Assembly: GCF_010119385.1 (NCBI RefSeq)
Contig: NZ_VFIE01000017.1
Coordinates: 271,980-335,979 of the forward strand
Direction: 5' to 3'
DNA: 64,000 nucleotides
From: Nesterenkonia haasae
Lineage (GTDB): Bacteria; Actinomycetota; Actinomycetes; Actinomycetales; Micrococcaceae
The notes beneath the pieces are model-generated. The model saw nothing but the letters and a program-made list of their open reading frames with translations. It searched no databases and was not told the DNA's origin. Position numbers and translations under genes: made by a program. Position 1 is the stretch's first letter; each line of letters opens with the position of its first letter. Shown here one piece after another: positions 39,590-49,065 of the stretch.

Positions 39590-40819
39590 ATGAACGATTC
39601 ATCCACACCCTACAATCCCGAACAAGCTGAACCTGGAAAAGCGTCGCGCCGCTCTGCGCAGCCACTATGCGTCGATCGCCCCGGGGACGCGCTGGCCCTG
39701 GTTCAGCACACCTTCGGATATTTGCCCGCGGAGTCTCTCGTCGTCATCGGTCTCAGCGCAGGGGTTACCGGCGGTCACCTCCGCGTGGACCTGGCTCCAG
39801 TCCTCGAGCAGCCAGAACGCATGGGAGCCCAGTGCGCTGCGTGGATCGCTGGGCCTGAGGCGGCGCCAGCTCCGGAGGCGGCTATGGCTATCATCTTCGA
39901 CTCTGAGCTTCCCGCCCCCGACTCACCCGACCAGTACGAGGTCCTCATGGCCCGATTGGCGGAGGGGCTGTTTGAACAAGCTGGTGCCTCCTTGGTGAAG
40001 GTGTGGCACGTGGGTCAGGGTTTCATCCGGGACTACAGATGTTCCGACGTGAGTGAGGCACGGTCGTTTCCCGGAGAAGATGCTGATTCAGTGCTGCAAG
40101 CGACGCTTCAACGTCTCCCGGAATTGGCCTGGAGCCGCGCTGCTAGCCCCGCAGAGGCGCTCAGCGGGTTTCTGGCTGCCCCTTCGCGTGCAACACATGC
40201 TCAGCAGCGGGCTGTTCGAGAGCACACGGCCCCGCCGCCGAACAGAGCAGAAGCAGTGACCGCCCTCTGGGACGCCGCGCTGCGCCGGTGCATCCGGGAA
40301 GCCCATGGCGGAAGCAGGACCGAGGCTTCATGGATTCATCAGTCGCCAGAACAGGCCTCAGCGCTACTCCGGACCTTGGAACAGGCGGAGAACCTCGAGT
40401 TGCTGATGGCGCTGACCGTGAGCAGTGTCGATGCTGTGGGGGACGCCCTTGAGTTGGTTGGATCAGGTGCTGTTCACAGTGGATCCATGGAGTTGGCATG
40501 GGGATTTTCACCGCATCCGCCGCGATGGGAACGCGTTGAAGGACTCTCCGAACTGCTCTATCACCTGCTGCCCTATGCTCGAGGTGTTCAACGTGCTGAG
40601 ATTCTGGGTCTGCGGTCCTGGATCGAGTGGCTTCGCGGGAGCTCGAGCACTGCCACTGTCTTTGCTGAAGAAGTGCGTCAACAGCATCCGGAATTGTGGG
40701 CAAGCATCACTGCTCCGCCTGTGGCGCGCAGCGTCGTGCACTGCATCAGAGCCTTGGGCATATGCCCCTGGGCGCGTGTCAAAGAGTCGAGTTACTCATG
40801 GTGGTTGGGCCATCGATAA
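39590..40819 (+). CDS. DUF4192 family protein
   Basis: Conserved actinobacterial protein of unknown function, 409 residues from ATG 39590. The family start is visible: CVDRPGDALALVQHTFGYLP followed by AESLVVIGL, then LRVDLAP and AMAIIFDSELP. Further on are VWHVGQGFIRDYRCSD, a helical C-terminal half with ALLRTLEQAENLELLMALTV, and GFSPHPPRWERVEGLSELL. There is no signal peptide or membrane helix. It lies between PAC2 and sigA on the same strand, the usual actinobacterial neighbourhood. ATG 39527 is an upstream in-frame alternative but the sequence before 39590 is not family-like. Confidence 0.8.
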   Translation: MNDSSTPYNPEQAEPGKASRRSAQPLCVDRPGDALALVQHTFGYLPAESLVVIGLSAGVTGGHLRVDLAPVLEQPERMGAQCAAWIAGPEAAPAPEAAMAIIFDSELPAPDSPDQYEVLMARLAEGLFEQAGASLVKVWHVGQGFIRDYRCSDVSEARSFPGEDADSVLQATLQRLPELAWSRAASPAEALSGFLAAPSRATHAQQRAVREHTAPPPNRAEAVTALWDAALRRCIREAHGGSRTEASWIHQSPEQASALLRTLEQAENLELLMALTVSSVDAVGDALELVGSGAVHSGSMELAWGFSPHPPRWERVEGLSELLYHLLPYARGVQRAEILGLRSWIEWLRGSSSTATVFAEEVRQQHPELWASITAPPVARSVVHCIRALGICPWARVKESSYSWWLGHR

Positions 40820-40972
40820 TTTTTTCTCGGACCAGGGAATGTATCGGACTATGGCACTGTTGGACCCCGTAAGACCCTGCAGCCCGAGGACGATTTTGCT
40901 CCGAATCGGGACTTGACAGGGTCATAGGCGCGTTGAGCGCTTGAACCTCAGTAAACGAGACGGAAGGTCATC

Positions 40973-42328
40973 GTGCCCACCACTGCGTCGAAGTCCACAC
41001 AAGAGACTGCCGCCGCTGAGGAAGCCGAGAAGACCGCTGCCAAGAAGTCAACACAGACCTCGTCCACTAAGACGACGGCCAAAAAGACGACTTCCCAGGC
41101 AAGCGGAAAATCCCGGTCCTCCTCCGCAAAGCAGAGCAGTCCACCATCGACAACCAAGACAGCGCCCGGTCCTGCAAAGAAGACCGGTGGCCGAAAGAAG
41201 GCTGCTGACCCAGTCGATGAAATTCTTGCAGAAGAAGCCGCCTCACCGACTGAGGCTCTGGAAACAGCTGTTGCCAAAGCCGAAGAGTCCGGTGAGGACG
41301 CTGAAAAGATCATGGAGCCGAAGTCCGGGGCGAATGAGGAAGATGGCTCAGGCCGAGGATTCGTCATCTCCAACGCTGATGATGACGATGCCCCTGCCGT
41401 GCAGGTCGTCTCCGCCGGTGCGACTGCAGATCCTGTCAAGGACTATCTGAAGCAAATCGGTAAAGTTGCACTCCTCAACGCCGAACAAGAAGTGGATCTA
41501 GCACTTCGCATTGAAGCCGGTCTCTTCGCAGAGCATAAGCTCAAGAACGACACGGTGAAGGACAAGCGGCTCAGGCGAGACTATGAGCTAGTCGTCGCTG
41601 ATGGGAGGAAGGCCAAGAACCACCTGCTGGAAGCTAACCTCCGACTTGTTGTGTCATTGGCGAAACGGTATACCGGGCGCGGCATGCTCTTCCTGGATCT
41701 GATCCAGGAAGGAAACCTAGGACTGATTCGTGCAGTCGAGAAGTTCGACTACACCAAGGGTTTCAAATTCTCGACCTACGCCACCTGGTGGATCCGTCAG
41801 GCGATTACCCGCGCCATGGCCGACCAGGCACGGACCATCCGCATCCCGGTGCACATGGTGGAAGTGATCAACAAGCTGGCCCGCGTCCAGCGCCAAATGC
41901 TCCAAGACCTCGGTCGAGAGCCTGCACCTGAAGAACTCGCCGCCGAACTCGACATGACTCCTGAGAAAGTCGTTGAAGTTCAGAAGTATGGTCGCGAGCC
42001 GATCTCACTACACACGCCACTCGGTGAAGATGGTGACTCCGAGTTTGGGGATCTCATCGAAGACTCGGAGGCGGTCGTGCCATCCGACGCGGTGAGCTTT
42101 ACCCTGTTGCAGGAGCAACTGCACTCGGTGCTGGACACCCTGGCCGAGCGGGAAGCCGGAGTCGTCGCAATGCGCTTCGGACTGACTGACGGCCAGCCGA
42201 AGACTTTAGACGAAATCGGAAAAGTCTATGGGGTGACTCGTGAGCGTATAAGGCAAATCGAATCTAAGACCATGTCGAAGCTGCGGCACCCCAGTCGTAG
42301 CCAGGTCCTCCGGGATTACCTGGACTGA
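40973..42328 (+). CDS. sigA: Principal RNA polymerase sigma factor (SigA/HrdB)
   Basis: Primary sigma-70 directing RNA polymerase to housekeeping promoters. The 451 residues begin with about 130 residues rich in Lys, Ser, Thr, Ala and Glu, typical of actinobacterial SigA. Then come region 1.2 ([20 protein letters not shown]), region 2 ([53 protein letters not shown]), region 3, and region 4 ([20 protein letters not shown]). All principal-sigma signatures are present. Start GTG 40973 has GGAAGG upstream. A strong bidirectional terminator follows. Confidence 0.97.
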   Translation: MPTTASKSTQETAAAEEAEKTAAKKSTQTSSTKTTAKKTTSQASGKSRSSSAKQSSPPSTTKTAPGPAKKTGGRKKAADPVDEILAEEAASPTEALETAVAKAEESGEDAEKIMEPKSGANEEDGSGRGFVISNADDDDAPAVQVVSAGATADPVKDYLKQIGKVALLNAEQEVDLALRIEAGLFAEHKLKNDTVKDKRLRRDYELVVADGRKAKNHLLEANLRLVVSLAKRYTGRGMLFLDLIQEGNLGLIRAVEKFDYTKGFKFSTYATWWIRQAITRAMADQARTIRIPVHMVEVINKLARVQRQMLQDLGREPAPEELAAELDMTPEKVVEVQKYGREPISLHTPLGEDGDSEFGDLIEDSEAVVPSDAVSFTLLQEQLHSVLDTLAEREAGVVAMRFGLTDGQPKTLDEIGKVYGVTRERIRQIESKTMSKLRHPSRSQVLRDYLD

Positions 42329-42399
42329 TCAACCCCATGGTCGTGGTGAGGAGTATCTCCTCACCGGCTTAATAGGCCCGCACAACTGAATACAACGCA

Positions 42400-42438
42400 A
42401 AAAAGATTCCCCGGGGTAGGCCCCCGGGGAATCTTTTT
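42400..42438. terminator. Bidirectional intrinsic terminator after sigA
   Basis: A GATTCCCCGGGG arm pairs with CCCCGGGGAATC, giving about 12 base pairs with a short loop. It is flanked by a run of A on the left and T on the right. It can terminate sigA (plus) and the DUF7455 gene (minus). It is the clearest intrinsic terminator in the window. Confidence 0.9.
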
Positions 42439-42518
42439 TGTAATCTGGAAAATCAGAACTGAGAACAGATGCGCATCCGAGACGAACTACCTACGGACAG
42501 CGTGCACAGCGCAGCTGG

Positions 42519-42725
42519 TCAGCTGATTCTTTCAGACTCGTCAGTCCACTCAACAGTCTGTGGGCGAAGCTTAGGCTCCACATCGCGACCGTGGTGGTTG
42601 CAAAACAGAAGCGCGCCGCCAGAAGCGAGCACAGCACGAATATAAGCCTGAGCTCCGCAGCGGTCGCAGCGGTCCAGGGCAGTCAGCGTGGGAGTGGCTT
42701 CGAGGGTGCCGGATGTAGCTGTCAT
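42519..42725 (-). CDS. DUF7455-type small protein with zinc-ribbon-like cysteines
   Basis: A 68-residue actinobacterial protein of unknown function. It has CDRCGAQAYIRAVL, a CxxC pair, and later LLFCNHHGRDVEPKL with a Cys and two His. The four or five potential ligands suggest a small zinc-binding fold. It is regularly found between the sigA gene and a type II topoisomerase B gene, as here. ATG 42725 has a strong GGAGG site. The terminator at 42400-42438 ends it. Its conserved place beside sigA is the only clue to its role. Confidence 0.85.
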   Translation of the reverse strand: MTATSGTLEATPTLTALDRCDRCGAQAYIRAVLASGGALLFCNHHGRDVEPKLRPQTVEWTDESERIS

Positions 42726-42929
42726 GCTCTCGCCTCCTAGCGTTACGTGATGATGTCACCTATACAACCACGTCATAGGGCTGCGCATTCGCGATTTCGC
42801 TGACAAAGGCGTGGCTTTCGCCACCGGCGAATCATGGGGGAGAGCTCAGCGGCGCTTCTGCACGGAAGCACCAGGACGTCGACGTAGCCTGGGAGATAAG
42901 TTCCTTTCACCAATCAATGGAGGCCCCTG

Positions 42930-44990
42930 TTGGCTCAACGTGACGAATACAGTGCCCGGCACTTATCGGTCCTCGAAGGGCTCGAGGCCGTGCGGAAGCG
43001 GCCCGGCATGTACATCGGCTCCACCGACTCCCGGGGCCTGATGCACTGCGTCTGGGAAGTCATTGACAATTCCGTCGACGAGGCGCTTGCCGGTCATGCA
43101 TCCAATATCCACATCACCCTCCACCCCGACGACTCGGTCGAGGTCTCTGACGATGGGCGCGGGATCCCAGTTGACATCGAACCCCGCACCGGGCTTTCCG
43201 GGCTGGAGGTCGTCTTCACGAAGCTCCACGCTGGGGGCAAGTTCGGCGGCGGCTCCTACAACGCCGTTGGTGGTCTCCATGGTGTAGGTGCCTCAGTAGT
43301 CAACGCGCTCTCCTCCCGTTTGGACGCGCATGTCACCCGGGGTGGCAAAGTTCATACGATGAGCTTTAGGCGCGGTGAGCCTGGCACATTTGCCGGACAC
43401 AAGCCGTCTGACGCATTCACTCCGGCTGAGAAGGGCTCCCCGCTGCAAGTGTCGGGGAAGGCTAAGCGAGGCTTGACCGGGACAACCGTACGCTATTGGG
43501 CGGACCGGGAAATTTTCTCCCCGGAGGCGCAGTTCTTGGAGCAGGAGTTGGTGAACCGCGCAAGACAGACCGCATTCTTGGTCCCGGGCCTGCGCATTGT
43601 GATTCATGACCAGCGTCGCACTGAGCATCTGGAGGAGGTCTTTCAGTATGACGGAGGTATCAGCGAGTTCGTCGATCACCTCTCCACAGACTCAGCTGTG
43701 ACGGACATCTGGCGAATTCAGGGTCACGGCGGCTTCACCGAACGCATTTCGGTAGAGGGTGTGATGACAGATGTGGAACGCGACTGTGAGGTGGACATTG
43801 CGCTGCGGTGGGGCGTCGGCTACGACACCACGGTGAAATCATTTGCCAATATCATCGCCACGCCCAAGGGCGGCACCCACGTCACTGGTTTCGAACAAGC
43901 CCTGGTCAAAGTCTTCCGTAAGGTCATCGACTCCAACGCCCGCCGGCTCAAGGCCGGGAGCGACAAAGTGGACAAGGATGATGTTCTTGCTGGTCTCACA
44001 GCGGTGATGACAGTTCGAATTGCGGAACCGCAGTTTGAAGGTCAGACAAAAGAGATTCTTGGCACCCCAGCGGCTAAGCAGATTGTCAACAAAGTGGTTT
44101 CCGATGCGCTCGAGCGGCGCCTGACCTCAGCCAAAAAAGCGGAGAAGCAAGAAGCCACCGCAGTGCTGGAGAAGGTGGTGTCCGAGATGAAGTCCAGAAT
44201 CGCGGCCCGTCAGCACAAAGAGACCCAGCGACGAAAAAACGCACTCGAAAACTCCACTATGCCGGCAAAGCTGGTCGAGTGCAGAAACAAGGACGTCGAA
44301 TCCAGTGAGCTGTTCATTGTGGAGGGGGACTCCGCGCTCGGCACTGCAAAGCTTGCCCGGTCCTCAGACTTTCAGGCGTTGCTGCCCATCCGCGGAAAGA
44401 TCCTCAATGTGCAGAAGGCCTCCGTCTCCGACATGCTGTCGAACACCGAATGCGCCGCCTTGCTGCAAGTCATCGGAGCAGGTTCGGGACGTAGCTTCGA
44501 TCTTGATGCTGCGCGCTATGGCAAAGTCGTCTTGATGACAGACGCCGATGTGGATGGAGCGCATATTCGTACTCTGCTCTTGACTCTCTTCTTCCGCTAC
44601 ATGCGCCCCATGATCGAAGCCGGCCGAGTTTTTGCCGCCGTGCCTCCGCTCCACCGTGTGGAAATCATCAACTCAGGCAAAAAGCCGAATGAAGTCCGTT
44701 ACACCTATTCCGAGAACGAGCTCGTCACACTTCTTGCAGACCTGGAGACCTCAGGGCAGCGATATAAGGAACCCATTCAGCGGTACAAGGGGCTGGGAGA
44801 AATGGATGCAGATCAGTTGTCAGAAACCACCATGGACCCGGTGTACCGATCCCTGCGCCGAATTAGAGTGCAGGACGCTGAAGCCGCTGAGCGCGTGTTC
44901 GACCTTCTTATGGGGTCTGTCGTCGCACCCCGCAAGGAGTTCATTATTGAAGGAGCGGCTGCCTTAGACCGTGAAAAGATCGATGCGTAA
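42930..44990 (+). CDS. parE: Type II DNA topoisomerase subunit B (ParE/GyrB family)
   Basis: ATP-driven subunit that passes DNA strands together with an A subunit. The 686-residue protein has the GHKL ATPase domain (VRKRPGMYIGSTDSRGLMH, EVIDNSVDEALAGHA, DDGRGIPVDIEPRTG, GGGSYNAVGGLHGVGASVVN), the transducer QTK motif EGQTKEIL, and the TOPRIM domain with VEGDSALGTAKLARS and MTDADVDGAHIRTLL. It lacks the long GyrB insertion of Gram-negatives. The position after sigA is that of the paralogue usually annotated topoisomerase IV B in Micrococcales, so ParE is preferred over GyrB by synteny. Start TTG 42930 has GGAGG upstream. Confidence 0.88.
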   Translation: MAQRDEYSARHLSVLEGLEAVRKRPGMYIGSTDSRGLMHCVWEVIDNSVDEALAGHASNIHITLHPDDSVEVSDDGRGIPVDIEPRTGLSGLEVVFTKLHAGGKFGGGSYNAVGGLHGVGASVVNALSSRLDAHVTRGGKVHTMSFRRGEPGTFAGHKPSDAFTPAEKGSPLQVSGKAKRGLTGTTVRYWADREIFSPEAQFLEQELVNRARQTAFLVPGLRIVIHDQRRTEHLEEVFQYDGGISEFVDHLSTDSAVTDIWRIQGHGGFTERISVEGVMTDVERDCEVDIALRWGVGYDTTVKSFANIIATPKGGTHVTGFEQALVKVFRKVIDSNARRLKAGSDKVDKDDVLAGLTAVMTVRIAEPQFEGQTKEILGTPAAKQIVNKVVSDALERRLTSAKKAEKQEATAVLEKVVSEMKSRIAARQHKETQRRKNALENSTMPAKLVECRNKDVESSELFIVEGDSALGTAKLARSSDFQALLPIRGKILNVQKASVSDMLSNTECAALLQVIGAGSGRSFDLDAARYGKVVLMTDADVDGAHIRTLLLTLFFRYMRPMIEAGRVFAAVPPLHRVEIINSGKKPNEVRYTYSENELVTLLADLETSGQRYKEPIQRYKGLGEMDADQLSETTMDPVYRSLRRIRVQDAEAAERVFDLLMGSVVAPRKEFIIEGAAALDREKIDA

Positions 44991-45005
44991 TGCGACTCGC
45001 ACCAA

Positions 45006-45034
45006 TTTCTACAGTCGGTAGAACAAGGTAGACT
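45006..45034 (+). promoter_or_regulatory. Candidate promoter for a leaderless ctaB transcript
   Basis: TAGACT (45029-45034) fits a -10 element and ends six bases before the GTG start of ctaB, placing the predicted transcription start on the start codon. A weak -35 (TTTCTA, 45006-45011) lies 17 bases upstream. No ribosome-binding site precedes the GTG, which agrees with a leaderless mRNA. Confidence 0.4.
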
Positions 45035-45040
45035 GTCCCA

Positions 45041-46009
45041 GTGACCGATTTGAGCACTCGTACCTCTGACAACAAGGCCGCCTCAACGGCACCGGTGTCA
45101 GGGCAGAGGCTCGGTTTCAAGCGCAAAGCCGCTGCCTACCTGTCGCTCACCAAGCCCCGAGTTATCGAGTTGCTCTTGGTGACGACTCTTCCCACCATGT
45201 TCTTCGCCCAGGGCGGACTTCCCAATTTTTGGCTGGCGTTGGCCACCATGATTGGTGGTGCTTTCGCCGCGGGTTCCTCAGGTGCGTTCAATTGTTACCT
45301 GGATCGTGACATGGACCGGTTGATGAACCGGACCAAGAAACGCCCGCTGGTCACGGGTGAGCTTTCGCCTCGGGAAGCGCTGGTCTTCGCCTCTCTGCTC
45401 GGGGTCGCCGCAATCGCTGTTCTGTGGTTCGGCGCAAATCCCCTCGCCGCAGCTCTCGGGGCTACCGCCATGTTCTTCTACGTGGTGATTTACACCATGC
45501 TGTTGAAACGGCGGACGGAACAGAACATCATTTGGGGCGGACTTGCAGGCTGCTTCCCAGTCCTGATCGCCTGGGCCGCTGTGCGCGAAGCTGTCGAGTG
45601 GCCGGCGGTGGTCCTGTTTTTCATCATCTTCCTCTGGACTCCTCCCCATTACTGGCCATTGTCGATGAAGTACCGTACGGACTACCAAAATGCGGATGTC
45701 CCCATGTTGGGAGCTGTCGCTTCAGCAAAAACGGTCTCCGTCCAAGTGGTGCTGTACTCGTGGGCGACCGTCGCATGTTCATTGCTGCTCATCCCACTCG
45801 GATGGGCTGGCATCACGTATTCGGCATTCGCAGTCGTCGCCGGGGCGTGGTTCATCTACGAGTCCCATGTACTGTACCGGCGGGCTCAGAACGAGTCACT
45901 GACTGATAAGCGCGCCATGAAGCTGTTCCACCTTTCTATTCTTTACCTGACGATGCTCTTCATCGGACTCTGGATTGACCCGTTTGTCGGCAGCCCACTC
46001 ATGGGCTGA
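45041..46009 (+). CDS. ctaB: Protohaem IX farnesyltransferase (haem O synthase)
   Basis: Membrane prenyltransferase that converts haem B to haem O for the cytochrome oxidase. The 322-residue protein has about eight or nine membrane helices and the UbiA-type motifs: [19 protein letters not shown], the first Asp-rich motif [20 protein letters not shown] with LVTG, and the second region [19 protein letters not shown]. The N-terminus of about 30 residues is hydrophilic. Its stop overlaps the ABC ATPase start, a junction that suggests coexpression with the exporter. Confidence 0.94.
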   Translation: MTDLSTRTSDNKAASTAPVSGQRLGFKRKAAAYLSLTKPRVIELLLVTTLPTMFFAQGGLPNFWLALATMIGGAFAAGSSGAFNCYLDRDMDRLMNRTKKRPLVTGELSPREALVFASLLGVAAIAVLWFGANPLAAALGATAMFFYVVIYTMLLKRRTEQNIIWGGLAGCFPVLIAWAAVREAVEWPAVVLFFIIFLWTPPHYWPLSMKYRTDYQNADVPMLGAVASAKTVSVQVVLYSWATVACSLLLIPLGWAGITYSAFAVVAGAWFIYESHVLYRRAQNESLTDKRAMKLFHLSILYLTMLFIGLWIDPFVGSPLMG

Positions 46010-46677
46010 TGACAGTCACCGTTGAATGTCGAGGCCTGGGTGTCTGGACTGACGACTCCATTCTCCTCCCCGAGACCACCTTTTCACTCTTTACTCCTGG
46101 ACTTGTGCCGCTCACCGGGGCGAACGGGGCAGGAAAAACCACACTGCTGAAAACTCTTGCGGGAAGGCAGCTCCCCAGCGCAGGGGAGTGTCGCGTCAAT
46201 GGCCAGGTTCCAAACGAATTTGATCCCAGCTTTCGAGCATGCGTCGCGTCCCTTATCGATACTCCACCGATGGCTCGGGATATGACTCTGATCGAACAGT
46301 TGTCCCTTGTGCGAGTGTCCTGGGGAGATGGGGTGTCAGCGGCGTTCAGCGCTGCAGAACATACCCTGGAACAGCTGACCATAGCGCAGCTGGGCGAACG
46401 TTTTCCGTATGAGCTCTCAGCTGGACAACTGCAACTGTTCGGTGTGGCTTTGACCCTGAGCCGGCCTTTCAAACTGCTGCTGCTCGATGAACCGGAACGC
46501 CATCTGGACGAAGAACGGGTGGAAGCACTGGTGCAGATTCTGGAGTCTCTAGCCGATGACGGAGGCCTAATCATCGCTGCAACCCACCGGGCTGAGATCC
46601 TCGACCGTGCCTCAGTGATCGAGGATGTGCCTGTGCGGGTCGACCTGGTGGGGCCCTCCAGTGCCGACGAGATCTGA
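46009..46677 (+). CDS. ABC transporter ATP-binding protein
   Basis: Nucleotide-binding subunit of an exporter, 222 residues. Walker A is GANGAGKTTLLKTLAG, the signature is SAGQLQLFG (a variant of LSGGQ), and Walker B is LLLLDEPERHLDEERVE. The switch His is in AATHRAEILDRA. The protein is short and resembles CcmA-like or ABC-2-type ATPases. It starts inside the ctaB stop (TGATG) and overlaps the permease start, so the three genes are translationally linked. The substrate is not evident. Proximity to ctaB hints at a role near haem or oxidase maturation, which is only inference. Confidence 0.85.
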   Translation: MTVTVECRGLGVWTDDSILLPETTFSLFTPGLVPLTGANGAGKTTLLKTLAGRQLPSAGECRVNGQVPNEFDPSFRACVASLIDTPPMARDMTLIEQLSLVRVSWGDGVSAAFSAAEHTLEQLTIAQLGERFPYELSAGQLQLFGVALTLSRPFKLLLLDEPERHLDEERVEALVQILESLADDGGLIIAATHRAEILDRASVIEDVPVRVDLVGPSSADEI

Positions 46678-48259
46678 TAATCTCCGGCTCAGGGCAGCCA
46701 AAGGAATCTACCTGGGACGTGAAGGCGCTCCCACCTCAGGGGACCGTTGGTTTTCGCTCTACCTCATAGTGTTCGTCCTAGGTTCTTACGTCGTGCCGGT
46801 GGCATACGCCATCGGACAGTTTCTTGATTTCGAACTGGCTGCTCTTTTGGTGTCACCCGCATCCGCCCCCTACGTGTTCGGTGCATTGACGCTAATGGCT
46901 GCGGTCTCCCTATGGGTGGGGCGGGTGCAAGGTCCAACATTCCTGACACCGTATCTAGCTCACACCTTGCTCTCGACGGACATTAGCCGACGCCGGGTGC
47001 TCGTCCGGCCAACTACAACATCAGTTCTTGGGATTGGTCTGCTGGTTGGCGGGATTGTCACAGTGGGAGTCTTTGCCCTCACCCAGGCTGGCGCCTCGGA
47101 CTGGGTGAGGTTCGGGCTGCTGAGTCTCACTGGGGGATTGGCTGCAGTGCATGGAGGACTTCTAGCGTTTCTCGGACAACGTCTCACCACAAGGTGGCTA
47201 GGGATCCTGACGTGCACCATTGCAGGCTTAGGTGGCTTGGGAAAGCTGATTCCCGGAATGTTCCTCATTACTCCAGTAGGGTGGACCGCAGCCTTGTGGG
47301 CCGGAGGAAACGCCTGGCTAGTGGTCCTCCTGGGGCTGACGGCAACCACTGGTCTGGTGGTTCTGTTGGTTGTGCCCAGAGCGCTGGGCCGTATGCCAGC
47401 GTCGCGGATCGTCACTCAGAGTATTCGGCTCTCCGAGGCTCGGCTTTTTACCTCGACCGGCAACGTCAACGATGCAATGCAGGCTTTCCGCGCCCCGCCG
47501 CGCCACCGCTTTGGAGGCTTGGCTGTAGGGGCCGGCTTTCCCCTTGCCAGTGGACTGCGACAAGACTTTGTCACCGCGTGCCGCACCCCTCTCTCATTGG
47601 CGAGCGCATGTGTTCTGATTCCCTGCGGTGCAGCACTCCTAACGTTGGTGGTCCCCGCGATTGGTGCAGAGCTCTTCGATAGCCGGCTGGTGGTGACGGT
47701 ACCCTTGGCCGTTGCTGGAGCGCTTCTCATGTTCTTCGGCACTGGGGGTCTTACAGAGGGTTGGCGTCATCTGAAAAACGAGTTTGACGCCTCTGCGCTA
47801 TTTGGCTGGGGGCCTAGGACTGCAATGATGCGCCGTTTGCCGTGGCCTGTGGTCGGGACAATCGTCCTGACTCTGGCAGGTGCGCTACCGACTGTGGCTG
47901 TTTCTATGGACGCTGCGTCGGTTGTGCATGCCGTGGTCTGGTCCCTGATAATTTCGGTCGCAATACTCTGCGCGAGGTTTTTTCAGTCGATGCGCAGCCG
48001 AGATATTCCAGTGGATTTTCTGGCTCCAACTGTGATCCCAGGTGGTATTGATTTCTCGGCGGTGAAAATCCTGATCTGGCTTGGTGACGGCATCATCGTC
48101 TCGGTGACATCGGTGCTGGCACTCGTTCTCCTGCCGTGGGATCACGGGACACTCGTGGCAGTGCTGGGTGGGCTTGTTATTGTGACGGTGATGTGGGCCT
48201 GGGCCCGGACAGGGCAAGCATTCTCCGCCACCGCGCCTTCAGCAGTCTCGGATAGCTAG
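46661..48259 (+). CDS. Multi-pass membrane protein, probable ABC permease (DUF6297-like)
   Basis: A hydrophobic protein of about 532 residues with roughly ten to twelve membrane helices (for example SLYLIVFVLGSYVVPVAYAI, TSVLGIGLLVGGIVTVGVFA, FGLLSLTGGLAAVHGGLLAF, LTLVVPAIGAELF). There are two similar blocks of helices separated by a hydrophilic stretch near residue 265. It lacks the standard permease EAA loop. By position and topology it is the membrane partner of the preceding ATPase. It resembles the actinobacterial group I know as DUF6297, but that match is from memory. GTG 46661 is the likely start; the frame extends to 46625. Confidence 0.7.
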   Translation: MPTRSDNLRLRAAKGIYLGREGAPTSGDRWFSLYLIVFVLGSYVVPVAYAIGQFLDFELAALLVSPASAPYVFGALTLMAAVSLWVGRVQGPTFLTPYLAHTLLSTDISRRRVLVRPTTTSVLGIGLLVGGIVTVGVFALTQAGASDWVRFGLLSLTGGLAAVHGGLLAFLGQRLTTRWLGILTCTIAGLGGLGKLIPGMFLITPVGWTAALWAGGNAWLVVLLGLTATTGLVVLLVVPRALGRMPASRIVTQSIRLSEARLFTSTGNVNDAMQAFRAPPRHRFGGLAVGAGFPLASGLRQDFVTACRTPLSLASACVLIPCGAALLTLVVPAIGAELFDSRLVVTVPLAVAGALLMFFGTGGLTEGWRHLKNEFDASALFGWGPRTAMMRRLPWPVVGTIVLTLAGALPTVAVSMDAASVVHAVVWSLIISVAILCARFFQSMRSRDIPVDFLAPTVIPGGIDFSAVKILIWLGDGIIVSVTSVLALVLLPWDHGTLVAVLGGLVIVTVMWAWARTGQAFSATAPSAVSDS

Positions 48260-48314
48260 TTCGGTGAACATAGCTAATGAGTTTAGTGCACAGTTCTTCA
48301 TCGGCCGGGTGGAG

Positions 48315-48743
48315 TTAAGGACGTCGGAACCGTTGCAACGTCCACACGTTTCCAGAGTCAGTCTGACGCTCGAGCCGATCCAGCACCATCGTTGATATGA
48401 CGAGACCTCGGCCGGACTCTTCCAAGACATCGTCCGGCAACGAGAGGTTATCGAGAGCCACATTAATTGGTTCTGCTGTATCGCGAAGAAAAGCTTGCAG
48501 TTGGTGAGGGTCGACACAGATCTTTGCGTGAATGGCGATTTCGGCCGCTCCGGGATGTGCCCGGCCATGTGTGATCATGTTAGTGAGGATCTCACTTACC
48601 GCAAGTGCAAACTGCATCTGGTCTTCGTCTGCAACTCCGCCCGAGCCCTCACACAACTGATCGAACGCGTCAAGGACCTCCTCGACGATTCCTAACTCCG
48701 CCGATCCGTCTATCTCACAGCATTTCTGTGCGTCAACTGGCAT
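48315..48743 (-). CDS. RsbW-like anti-sigma factor / serine kinase (HATPase)
   Basis: GHKL-fold ATP-binding protein of 142 residues that binds or phosphorylates a STAS partner in partner switching. The N box is FALAVSEILTNMITHGRAHP (Glu and Asn for ATP/Mg), followed by a degenerate G1 region LRDTAEPINVAL and the G2 box LEESGRGLVISTMVLDRLE. The length matches RsbW/SpoIIAB-type kinases. The start at 48743 overlaps the STAS stop by 11 bases. It is the last gene of the operon. There is no adjacent alternative sigma gene, so its downstream target may not be a sigma factor. Confidence 0.85.
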   Translation of the reverse strand: MPVDAQKCCEIDGSAELGIVEEVLDAFDQLCEGSGGVADEDQMQFALAVSEILTNMITHGRAHPGAAEIAIHAKICVDPHQLQAFLRDTAEPINVALDNLSLPDDVLEESGRGLVISTMVLDRLERQTDSGNVWTLQRFRRP

Positions 48744-49065
48744 GGTAGGCAGTCTCCGCGGTGGGATACGCCCTGAGAACCTTGTCTAGGTTGGTCAGCT
48801 TCAAAACACTGCTCACGGCCGGTGTAGGAGCGGCGATTCGGAGATCGCCTTGCGCAAGCCGGGCAGACTTCAGCCCACCGATGAGGGCGCCCAGTCCTGA
48901 AGAGTCGATGAACGCCGTCTCTGAGAGGTCGACAACAATGCGAACACTTCCTTGCTCCAGAAGACGCTCTAGGGCCTGGCGCAATGTCGGCGCGCCCACC
49001 GCTGTGAGTCGACCCTGCGGTGCTATGACCGCGTAATTGCGCATTTTATTCACTTTGAGGTCCAT
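48733..49065 (-). CDS. STAS-domain anti-sigma-factor antagonist-like protein
   Basis: Small switch protein of 110 residues, like RsbV/SpoIIAA. It has the family strand YAVIAPQGRLTAVGAPTLRQ, the phosphorylation segment VVDLSETAFIDSSGLGALIG (the Ser after Asp is the expected phosphate acceptor), and RIAAPTPAVSSVLKLTNLDK. ATG 49065 is chosen because AAGGAG lies six bases before it; the open frame extends upstream to 49161 without family similarity. The start overlaps the end of the glycosyltransferase gene by 16 bases, and the stop overlaps the kinase start. Confidence 0.88.
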   Translation of the reverse strand: MDLKVNKMRNYAVIAPQGRLTAVGAPTLRQALERLLEQGSVRIVVDLSETAFIDSSGLGALIGGLKSARLAQGDLRIAAPTPAVSSVLKLTNLDKVLRAYPTAETAYHAS

